A DNA stretch of 6,039 nucleotides from positions 1 to 6,039 of the forward strand of contig CACXFX010000037.1 of assembly GCA_902767055.1 (NCBI GenBank), written 5' to 3'. The notes under the pieces are model-generated. The model saw only the letters and a program-made list of their open reading frames with translations. It searched no databases and was not told where the DNA came from. Positions 1-5,699 of this stretch are shown here, piece after piece. Source of the DNA: an uncultured Pseudomonadota bacterium. Its GTDB lineage: Bacteria; Pseudomonadota; Alphaproteobacteria; RF32; CAG-239. The translations under genes were made by a program, and so were the position numbers. Position 1 is the stretch's first letter; each line of letters opens with the position of its first letter.

Positions 1-42
1 GTCGCCGGCTCCAAAAATCGCGTATCAATCACCTACCGTTAA
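1..42 (+). other. Window edge: possible 3' end of a convergent gene, or leader of the next minus-strand gene
   Basis: This fragment is too short to assign, and three readings are possible. On the plus strand, frame 1 is open from the edge and ends VAGSKNRVSITYR followed by TAA at 40-42; that would be a convergent gene whose stop overlaps the hdaA stop (39-41). On the minus strand, a GTG at 32-30 would begin MIDTRFLEPA six bases after hdaA, but its upstream purines sit too close for a good ribosome site. Also on the minus strand, GGAG (12-9) lies eight bases from the edge and could serve a start codon just outside. No terminator hairpin for hdaA is visible here, which mildly favours continued leftward transcription. 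Confidence 0.2.
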
Positions 43-761
43 AACAGCTCCTGCTGCGTATTGTGCGAAAGGTCAAACATCGCTTTTTTAATAATCGGCA
101 CCGTCACTGCCCGCTTTAGGGCAAGCGACAGTTCATCCGCACGCTCAACCAGATTGATTGCATAAGAAAATGAGCGTTCCATATTTTGCAGGATATAATT
201 TAAAACCTCTTGTGAAATAACAATCTGCCGATCGCTGAACAGCTTGACGATTAAGGCCTCAAGCATCGTATCATCAGGCTCTAAAATCGCAACGCTCGGC
301 ACCATTTTAAATCTTGATTTCAAATCCGGCAACCTAAAATTGATACGCGCCAAAGGTACTCTTGATGTCAAAAGCAAAAATCCTTTTTGGTCGTGATACA
401 AATTATAAAGGTGAAACAAAGCCTCTTCATCGGCTTTGGTGTTGATATCTTCCACCACCAAACACGGATTTTGAGCATACAAACGTGCCACTTTTGAAGT
501 CTTGATTTCGCAAGCTTTGATGATCCCTGCCCTTACCGGTTTATTTAATTTTAAGCCGATTTGATTTGCAAAAATATGCGCCAAGTGCGTTTTACCGCAC
601 CCTTTCGGCCCGTATATCGAAAGCGCAAAAAACGGCCATTGAGGCCAACTTTCAACCGCCCTTAATGCTTCTTTATTGCAATTTGAAACCATAAAATCCT
701 GCCGCGAATACACCGCTTTCGGCTCAAATATAAAAGAACATTGTTGCGTTTTTGTATCCAT
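39..761 (-). CDS. hdaA: HdaA, DnaA-related regulatory inactivator of DnaA (AAA+ domain protein)
   Basis: This 240-residue protein is an Hda/HdaA-family AAA+ ATPase domain resembling the ATPase core of DnaA without its DNA-binding domain. Family members bind the DNA-loaded sliding clamp and stimulate hydrolysis of DnaA-ATP, preventing re-initiation. Visible motifs are Walker A GPKGCGKT (51-58), a Walker B-like LVVEDI (101-106), sensor I LLLTSR (129-134), the Box VII arginine-finger segment LKSRF (147-151, R150) and a sensor II-like helix beginning at R196. The N-terminal clamp-binding site appears only as a loose match, QCSFIF (7-12). The last five residues, QQELF, also resemble a clamp motif. 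The ATG lies 5 bases after the cckA stop, with a weak GGA eight bases upstream of it, so translation is probably coupled to cckA. Length is normal for the family. DnaA itself is excluded by the missing C-terminal domain; DnaC-like loaders are less likely given the cckA context and motif set. Confidence 0.88.
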   Translation of the reverse strand: MDTKTQQCSFIFEPKAVYSRQDFMVSNCNKEALRAVESWPQWPFFALSIYGPKGCGKTHLAHIFANQIGLKLNKPVRAGIIKACEIKTSKVARLYAQNPCLVVEDINTKADEEALFHLYNLYHDQKGFLLLTSRVPLARINFRLPDLKSRFKMVPSVAILEPDDTMLEALIVKLFSDRQIVISQEVLNYILQNMERSFSYAINLVERADELSLALKRAVTVPIIKKAMFDLSHNTQQELF

Positions 762-766
762 CGAAC

Positions 767-3328
767 TTATCCGTTTAACACTTCATAGACTTTCTTGACC
801 AAATCACCCAAACTGTACGGCTTTGCAATAAATGTAAAATCCGAACATCCGGCAAGCTCTTTTTTAGCGATTTCTTCCGAATAGCCCGAAGCCAGAATGA
901 TTTTGATATCAGGCATTTTTTGACGTATCAATTTTGAAAGCTCGGCACCCGAAATCCCCGGCATTACCATATCGGTAATCATCAAATCAAATTTTCCGTC
1001 TTGCTCCAAAGCATTTTCCCCCGAGCTGCATGCCGTCACCTGAAAACCCTTCTTTTTCAAAGCTCTGACGCCAAAAGCTCTGACAGATGCTTCATCTTCA
1101 ACAAACAAAATTTTGATATCGCCGGTATTTTGTATTTCCTCATTTCCATGGTCTAATTTTGTGACATTCAGGCCGAAAATCAGTTTTGGCGCTTCTTTGC
1201 TGATGGAGGTTAAAACAGGAATAGCTGCAGGCAAATCATTTGAAAGGCTCGCAGCTTGCTTTCCGTCATTTTCAAAGCGCGGCAAATAAATCTTAAACGT
1301 CGTGCCTTTGTTCAGTTCGCTTTCGACTTTTAAAAATCCGTTCGTCTGCGTCACAATGCCGTAAACAGTCGCCAAACCTAAACCGGTACCTGACCCGACA
1401 ACATTTTGCTTGGTTGAAAAGAACGGGTCAAAAATGCGCGATAAATTTTCTTTCTTTATTCCGCAACCGGTATCGGAAACGCTGATAACGACAAAATCCC
1501 CCGGCTTAATTGTTTCGGCGCCATAAGTATACGGCTCAATCAAAGTTTCAAGCCGTGTCGAAATTTTTAATACACCCTTGCCGTTCATCGCATCTTTTGC
1601 ATTAACCGCCAAATTCATAATCACTTGCGTAAACTGAACCGGATCCATCCGAATAAAGCCCAAATTTGCATCGTGATAAAATTCAAGCGTAATTTGTTCA
1701 CCCAAAATTCGCTTCAAAAATTGGTTCAAATCCGCAAAACTCTCTGCCAAATCAATCAGCTTCGGATTGGATGGTTGCCGGCGAGAAAATGCCAACAATT
1801 GGCGAACCAAACCTGCCGCTCTGACGGCATTTTGCTTAATTTCGTTCAAATCCGCAAATGAGGGATCACCAATTCTATGTCGTTGCAACAAAAGGTCACA
1901 AAAACCGATCATTGCCGTCAAAAGGTTATTAAAATCGTGTGCAATTCCTCCGGCAAATTGCCCCATGGCCTGCATTTTTTGCGCCTGAACAAATTGTTCT
2001 TCCAAATTTTTGTTTTTGGTCGTATCTTCAACATAAATCAAAAGTCCGCTCAAGGCCATCTTTTTGCCTTTTAATTTCCGAAACGGCAAAACCGTGATTA
2101 AAGCCGTTTTTTCAGACAATAAAAGTGTTTCAAAAGTCGTCTTATCGTTTTTGTTTTCATCTTGAAGATAAACATCATAAATCTGCTCTAAACGTTTTAA
2201 ATCCGCTTTTTCAAAACAATCTGCCAAACAGGCCTCTTGAGCATTTAATGATAATATTTCCTCGGCTTTTGCATTTCGAGCCGTTATTTTTCCCTTAGAA
2301 GAAACAAACACCACACCAATCGGATTATCATCAAAAATCTGCTGATAATTTTTGCGGCTTTGGTCTATTTCCTCAAGCAATTTTTGATCTGTCGGTAAAT
2401 CCAAAAGCATTAAGCCGCGCACTTTGGCGCACTCATTTTCAAAATAAGTGGTCTGCACAATATACACCCGGCTCGTATCGCCTTTTTTATTTTTTAAGTG
2501 CACGAAATTAGCATTGTGCGGCGACAAAAACAGCAGATCATAATCTTCTTTTTTGATAAAATCGCTTAATGCCCGACCGATAATATTCTCATCACCAAAA
2601 ACTGAAGCGGCGGCATTATTGACATATTCGATTTTTTGATTATCATCCAAAATATACAGCCCCAATGGCATATCTTTGATAAATCGGCTGAGCCGTTGAC
2701 GCTCTTCGTCTAAGATTTTTTCGATATTTTGCGCCGCGGTCACATCTTCAATCTGCCACAAAAAATATGTTTCTTTTTTGATTTTTTCAATTGAAAAATC
2801 AGATTCAAAAATATCATTTTTTTTCAAATACAGCGGCCGAAGACTGATTTGATAAAACCTGTTTTCACCACCTTTGGTAAGCTCAAGGGTTACTTTTTCT
2901 TCTTTTAAGTTTTTAAGCGCATTTTCGACACGAACAAGTGACAGTTGATTTTTTTTATCATCAAGTGCCTGATTTTTCAAAAAAGTCATCACTTTATGAT
3001 TTTCAAAAAACTTTTTTGCCAAATCGTTTTCAATCACTGCATCAAAAAAAGCATTATCTACTCGACTGATTTTTTCTTTGCCTGCTAAAATCACATTGGC
3101 CAAGCCACCATAAGTCAGGGCTTTTTCGCTTTCTGAAATCACTATAATCGCCAGCCCGATTGACATCATCGTCAAAAAAAGAGTCAGTGATAAAAATAAA
3201 AGCGAATTTTGCGGAAAAATAAACAGCATTAAAATAGAAAGCGCAGTCGAAATAATGGCAAAAACAAGACCCAACAGCATTTTTTCAAGCTGTTTATCCG
3301 GTCTTTGAAGCGCCTTCTTTTTAATCAT
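767..3328 (-). CDS. cckA: CckA, membrane hybrid histidine kinase of the CckA-ChpT-CtrA phosphorelay
   Basis: This is an 853-residue hybrid sensor kinase. The lysine-rich N-terminus is followed by a tight pair of membrane segments (about 17-38 and 42-64), leaving the sensory and catalytic parts in the cytoplasm. Next come a degenerate PAS-like stretch (about 90-200, ending WQIEDVT) and two clearer PAS domains (about 208-312 and 322-437). The dimerisation/phosphoacceptor helix carries GGIAHDFNNLL with H464. The ATPase domain shows the N-box (NLAVNAKDAM, N576), G1 DTGCGI (619-624), F-box FDPFFSTK (633-640) and G2 GTGLGLATVYG (647-657). After a variable linker (about 686-736), the receiver (738-851) has acidic E744/D745, phosphoacceptor D786, S814 and K836, all intact. 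The H-box region and the LVRQLLAFSRRQ helix (508-519) are characteristic of alphaproteobacterial CckA, which acts both as kinase and phosphatase toward ChpT and so CtrA/CpdR. The start has a weak AGG (3336-3334) five bases upstream and lies 15 bases after pgm. It is in the same reading frame as pgm, separated by in-frame stops. Confidence 0.92.
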   Translation of the reverse strand: MIKKKALQRPDKQLEKMLLGLVFAIISTALSILMLFIFPQNSLLFLSLTLFLTMMSIGLAIIVISESEKALTYGGLANVILAGKEKISRVDNAFFDAVIENDLAKKFFENHKVMTFLKNQALDDKKNQLSLVRVENALKNLKEEKVTLELTKGGENRFYQISLRPLYLKKNDIFESDFSIEKIKKETYFLWQIEDVTAAQNIEKILDEERQRLSRFIKDMPLGLYILDDNQKIEYVNNAAASVFGDENIIGRALSDFIKKEDYDLLFLSPHNANFVHLKNKKGDTSRVYIVQTTYFENECAKVRGLMLLDLPTDQKLLEEIDQSRKNYQQIFDDNPIGVVFVSSKGKITARNAKAEEILSLNAQEACLADCFEKADLKRLEQIYDVYLQDENKNDKTTFETLLLSEKTALITVLPFRKLKGKKMALSGLLIYVEDTTKNKNLEEQFVQAQKMQAMGQFAGGIAHDFNNLLTAMIGFCDLLLQRHRIGDPSFADLNEIKQNAVRAAGLVRQLLAFSRRQPSNPKLIDLAESFADLNQFLKRILGEQITLEFYHDANLGFIRMDPVQFTQVIMNLAVNAKDAMNGKGVLKISTRLETLIEPYTYGAETIKPGDFVVISVSDTGCGIKKENLSRIFDPFFSTKQNVVGSGTGLGLATVYGIVTQTNGFLKVESELNKGTTFKIYLPRFENDGKQAASLSNDLPAAIPVLTSISKEAPKLIFGLNVTKLDHGNEEIQNTGDIKILFVEDEASVRAFGVRALKKKGFQVTACSSGENALEQDGKFDLMITDMVMPGISGAELSKLIRQKMPDIKIILASGYSEEIAKKELAGCSDFTFIAKPYSLGDLVKKVYEVLNG

Positions 3329-3343
3329 TTTAACCTACATTTA

Positions 3344-4963
3344 TTACGTCGTCAAATCGGGCTTGTTTTTACCCGTCCTTTGTTCAATCTCAGCCAAAAT
3401 CATAGCCACCTTCAAAAGTTCGGCCAAAGCTTTAAGCGGATCTTGATCAAAATCGTTTTTATCATATGATTCTATATAAACTCTTAAAGTTGCGCCGTTT
3501 GTTCCCGTTCCCGAAAGGCGATAGCAAATTCTGGCACCATTTTCAAAATAAACCAAAAGCCCGTTTTTTGTTTCGCTTTGATCCACCGGGTCACGATAAA
3601 CAAACGGATGTGCTTTCGTTACTTTACAACCGTTATAGGTTTTTCCTTCAAAAGATTTTAGATTGCTTTCCAAATCAGCCATCAACTTGTCGGCAACATC
3701 CAAATCTATCCCGTCAAAATCAAACCTTAAATAATATGTCCTACCGTATTTTGCCCAAAAATCGCGCGTAATCTGCTCCACCGATTTTCCTGTTGCCGCA
3801 ATAATATTAAGCCAAAACAGAATCGCCCAAATTCCGTCTTTTTCTCTGATGTGTGACGAGCTTGTACCAAAACTTTCTTCACCGCAAAATGTAATGCGAT
3901 TGCTATCCATCAAATTGCAAAAGTTTTTCCAACCTGTCGGCACTTCATAACACGCAATACCGAGTTTTTCCGCCACACGGCAAACAGCCGTCGATGTCGC
4001 AGCAGATTTTGCCACACCTTTAATACCGTTTTTATAGGCCGGAATATATTTATAATTATCGGTCAAAATCGCCAAACTGTCAGAGGGTGATACAAAAAAC
4101 TTTTTGCCCAAAATCATATTTCGGTCACCGTCACCATCATTGGCACCGGCCATATCCGGCGCATCATCGGAATACATCAAATCAACCAAATGTTTGGCAT
4201 ACACAAGATTCGGATCCGGATGAAGCCCACCAAAATCAGGCAACGGTTTAGCCTGATGTACCGAACCTTTTTTTGCCCCCAAAACTTCCTCAAAAATCTT
4301 GACACCATAAGGTCCGGTCACGGCATTCATCGCATCAAAAACAAACTCAAATCCGCTTGCAAAAAGCTTTTTAATCGCCTCAAAATCAAAAATCTCTTCC
4401 ATCATCAAAAGATAATCTTTAATCGGGTCAATCACCTCAATTTCCATTTGCTCAAGCCAAAAAGTCCCAAGCTTTGAAAGATCGACATCATCGGCGCTTA
4501 AAATTTTATATTCTTTGATGGTTTTTGTTTTTTCATAAATTTTTTGACTGATTTCAGATGAACATTGCCCGCCGTTTGAAGTCGCATATTTAATGCCGAA
4601 ATCACCGTTTTCGCCACCCGGATTGTGCGACGCTGTCAAAGTCAAGCCGCCATCGGCATGGCGTTCAAGCAATATATGCGATGATGCCGGTGTCGAAAGC
4701 ATTCCGTTTTGCCCGATAATGAGCTTTTTCATGCCGTTAGCCGCCGACATCTTAATTATTTTTTGAATGGCGATATCATTATAATAGCGACCGTCCCCGC
4801 TCAAAACAAAAGTCTTGCCCTGCACACCGCCGATTGTATCAAAAAGGCTTTGCACAAAATTTTCAAGATAATTTTTTTGAAGGACAGTCTTAACTTTTTT
4901 TCTGATTCCGGCCGTTCCCATTTTTTGGTCTGTATAAGGTGTTGTTTGTATGGTCTTAATCAT
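3344..4963 (-). CDS. pgm: Alpha-D-glucose phosphate-specific phosphoglucomutase
   Basis: This cytoplasmic enzyme interconverts glucose 1-phosphate and glucose 6-phosphate, linking glycolysis to glycogen, nucleotide-sugar and envelope polysaccharide synthesis. From the chosen ATG it has 539 residues, close to the usual size of this enzyme class. All active-site signatures of the alpha-D-phosphohexomutase family are present: N-terminal GTAGIRKKV (16-24), the phosphoserine loop TASHNPGG (S112), the metal-binding loop DGDGDR (276-281), the sugar-binding loop GEESFG (361-366) and the C-terminal phosphate-binding RLSGTGTNGA (482-491). The open frame extends 29 codons further upstream, but that stretch covers the ribosome site and probable promoter, so I start at MIKTIQTTPY. 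The GTG directly before this ATG is in frame and sits at better spacing from the Shine-Dalgarno, so the real start could be one codon earlier. It is probably the first gene of a pgm-cckA-hdaA operon. The PGM family rather than phosphomannomutase is indicated by length and by the N-terminal and TASHNPGG segments. Confidence 0.94.
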   Translation of the reverse strand: MIKTIQTTPYTDQKMGTAGIRKKVKTVLQKNYLENFVQSLFDTIGGVQGKTFVLSGDGRYYNDIAIQKIIKMSAANGMKKLIIGQNGMLSTPASSHILLERHADGGLTLTASHNPGGENGDFGIKYATSNGGQCSSEISQKIYEKTKTIKEYKILSADDVDLSKLGTFWLEQMEIEVIDPIKDYLLMMEEIFDFEAIKKLFASGFEFVFDAMNAVTGPYGVKIFEEVLGAKKGSVHQAKPLPDFGGLHPDPNLVYAKHLVDLMYSDDAPDMAGANDGDGDRNMILGKKFFVSPSDSLAILTDNYKYIPAYKNGIKGVAKSAATSTAVCRVAEKLGIACYEVPTGWKNFCNLMDSNRITFCGEESFGTSSSHIREKDGIWAILFWLNIIAATGKSVEQITRDFWAKYGRTYYLRFDFDGIDLDVADKLMADLESNLKSFEGKTYNGCKVTKAHPFVYRDPVDQSETKNGLLVYFENGARICYRLSGTGTNGATLRVYIESYDKNDFDQDPLKALAELLKVAMILAEIEQRTGKNKPDLTT

Positions 4964-4973
4964 CACTTGTTTT

Positions 4974-4979
4974 CTCCTT
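4974..4979 (-). promoter_or_regulatory. Strong ribosome binding site of pgm
   Basis: The minus strand reads AAGGAG here, 10 bases before the ATG at 4963 and 7 bases before the in-frame GTG at 4966-4964. It decides against the longer upstream start at 5050. The site overlaps a perfect 12-base palindrome, CTTATTAATAAG (4977-4988), whose possible RNA hairpin would have only four pairs and is probably weak. Confidence 0.8.
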
Positions 4980-4996
4980 ATTAATAAGATAAGCGC

Positions 4997-5025
4997 ATTT
5001 TGCCCCATTTTAAAACAAAGGTAAA
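4997..5025 (-). promoter_or_regulatory. Candidate sigma-70-type promoter of pgm-cckA-hdaA
   Basis: On the minus strand TTTACC (-35, 5025-5020) and CAAAAT (-10, 5002-4997) are separated by 17 bases, each matching four of six consensus positions. Transcription would start near 4990 and give a short leader of about 27 bases that contains the AAGGAG. It lies downstream of the hup terminator, as expected for an independent unit. No TTAA-N7-TTAA CtrA box was found beside it. The region is A/T-rich, so chance matches are possible. Confidence 0.45.
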
Positions 5026-5066
5026 GAAAAAAATGATAAAAAAAGAGCAATTAGTGAAAACAAAAT

Positions 5067-5104
5067 AAAAAAACACCGGAATAACTTAATTCCGGCGTTT
5101 TTTT
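5067..5104 (-). terminator. Intrinsic terminator of hup
   Basis: A ten-base stem (5073-5082 with 5089-5098, core CCGGAAT/ATTCCGG) closes a six-base loop and is flanked by seven A's on one side and seven T's on the other. As minus-strand RNA the one imperfect position is a G-U wobble; as plus-strand RNA it is an A-C mismatch. It is therefore better suited to ending leftward hup transcription, although the flanking tracts would let it act both ways. It lies 28 bases after the hup stop and separates hup from the pgm promoter. Confidence 0.88.
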
Positions 5105-5131
5105 AAGATCTTTAACTTTAAATAAATAGAA

Positions 5132-5404
5132 TTATTTAACAGCGTCTCTCAAAGCTTTACCTGCTTTAAATTTAGGAGCTTTAGAAGCAGCAATCTTGAT
5201 TTCTTTACCTGTTGCAGGGTTGCGACCTTTACGGGCAGCACGTTTAGCAACCGAGTAAGAACCGAAACCGATGATTTGAACTGTTTCACCTTTTTTCAAA
5301 GCTTTTGTGATGACAGCGATACCGGCAGCCAAAACTTTAGAAACTTCAGCTTTTGTAACGCCGGCTGTCTTTGCAACATTAGCAACGAATTCTGTTTTAT
5401 TCAT
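5132..5404 (-). CDS. hup: HU family DNA-binding protein
   Basis: This 90-residue protein is a complete HU subunit, a small basic nucleoid protein that dimerises and bends DNA with little sequence specificity. The N-terminal helical pair covers about residues 3-38. The family signature begins at GFGSYSV (46-52), and the beta-arm carries RNPATG (61-66), with P63 as the residue expected to intercalate at the DNA kink. The tail KAPKFKAGKALRDAVK (75-90) is standard. The absence of extensions and the RNPATG arm suggest HU rather than IHF alpha or beta. The ATG is preceded by AAAGGA (5418-5413) eight bases upstream. Codon choice (mostly GTT, GCT, AAA) fits high expression. It has its own promoter and terminator, so it appears monocistronic. 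The symbol is generic; whether it corresponds to hupA or hupB cannot be said. Confidence 0.96.
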   Translation of the reverse strand: MNKTEFVANVAKTAGVTKAEVSKVLAAGIAVITKALKKGETVQIIGFGSYSVAKRAARKGRNPATGKEIKIAASKAPKFKAGKALRDAVK

Positions 5405-5462
5405 GTTATATTTCCTTTCTTAAGAGTTAACAAGGTCGTTATTTATTAAACCTCACAAGCAA

Positions 5463-5490
5463 ATGTTATTCGTTTCAAAACAAATGTCAA
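5463..5490 (-). promoter_or_regulatory. Sigma-70-like promoter of hup
   Basis: The minus strand has a perfect -35 TTGACA (5490-5485), a 16-base spacer and a -10 TAACAT (5468-5463, four of six). Transcription would start near 5456 and give a leader of about 50 bases before the HU start codon. An A-tract lies just upstream of the -35, as is common for strong promoters. Confidence 0.7.
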
Positions 5491-5507
5491 ACAATTATTT
5501 TCATTTT

Positions 5508-5525
5508 ATGCAATTTTTTTTGCAT
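5508..5525. repeat. Inverted repeat ATGCAA-N6-TTGCAT upstream of the hup promoter
   Basis: Two perfect six-base half-sites are separated by six T's (plus strand), centred about 29 bases upstream of the hup -35 box. The symmetry and placement fit an activator or nucleoid-protein site. The run of eight A/T bases within it could alternatively act as a curved, UP-like element. No known regulator is recognised from the half-site. Confidence 0.35.
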
Positions 5526-5595
5526 TTTTGCCCGATTTTTAGGCTTTTTTTACTTTTATACCCCTTTAAGCCCCAAAATTTAAGGAAAAACAGTT

Positions 5596-5637
5596 AAACG
5601 AATCGAAAAAACATATAAAACAAAGCCGATTCGCTTT
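5596..5637 (-). repeat. Overlapping inverted repeats, two alternative hairpins
   Basis: CGAATCG (5599-5605) and CGATTCG (5627-5633) are perfect inverted copies. As minus-strand RNA the pairing extends to ten pairs with one G-U wobble, around a 21-base loop. A second hairpin, AAAGC/GCTTT (5637-5633 with 5626-5622), uses the same upstream arm, so the two exclude each other. Each is followed by a U-rich stretch. They could be reserve terminators for the outer-membrane gene, part of a small RNA, or a protein-binding site. Both arms include a GANTC sequence, the CcrM methylation site of alphaproteobacteria. Confidence 0.35.
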
Positions 5638-5651
5638 ATATTTAAAAACAG

Positions 5652-5679
5652 AAAAAGCACCCTTTTTAAGGGGGTGCTT
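5652..5679 (-). terminator. Intrinsic terminator of the outer-membrane protein gene
   Basis: The arms AAGCACCC (5655-5662) and GGGTGCTT (5672-5679) form an eight-pair stem with a nine-base loop. In the minus direction it is followed by a run of five T's (5656-5652) and, three bases later, five more. It starts about 20 bases after the stop codon at 5702-5700. Confidence 0.75.
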
Positions 5680-5683
5680 GATC

Positions 5684-5699
5684 TTTTTTGCGCAAAAAA
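5684..5699. repeat. Perfect 16-base palindrome abutting a stop codon
   Basis: TTTTTTGCGCAAAAAA directly follows the TAG of the upstream gene. Its minus-strand A-run can also pair with the T-run beyond the neighbouring terminator stem, so it may simply be the A-tract side of that terminator. Confidence 0.5.

Larger units (their letters stand above)
5405..5699. other. Gene-free region between the outer-membrane protein gene and hup
   Basis: These 295 bases hold no convincing gene. From right to left they contain a 16-base palindrome beside the upstream gene's stop, its terminator hairpin, an overlapping pair of hairpins (5596-5637), an A/T-rich stretch with a weak GCC/GGC hairpin and T-run (5530-5551), the ATGCAA inverted repeat, and the hup promoter and leader. 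Short open frames crossing it lack ribosome sites and recognisable protein character. Confidence 0.7.

Noticed and set aside
1625..2074. Three overlapping plus-strand open frames of 65-78 codons opposite cckA
   Set aside because: They lie antisense to the conserved kinase core, lack ribosome sites and show no recognisable protein character.
3466..4984. Plus-strand open frames of 91-101 codons opposite pgm
   Set aside because: They are shadows of a fully conserved enzyme gene with no start signals or family resemblance.
4964..5050. Longer pgm start, adding 29 hydrophobic N-terminal residues that look like a signal or membrane segment
   Set aside because: The stretch runs through a strong AAGGAG and the promoter candidate, has no ribosome site of its own, and phosphoglucomutase is cytoplasmic and begins near the chosen ATG in its family.
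5420..5449. TTAA clusters upstream of hup as CtrA boxes
   Set aside because: The TTAA copies at 5420, 5427 and 5446 are not spaced with seven bases between them, and none has the extended TTAACC form.
5530..5551. GCC/GGC hairpin followed by a T-run as a plus-strand terminator
   Set aside because: The stem is only three pairs with a nine-base loop, and no rightward gene needs it.
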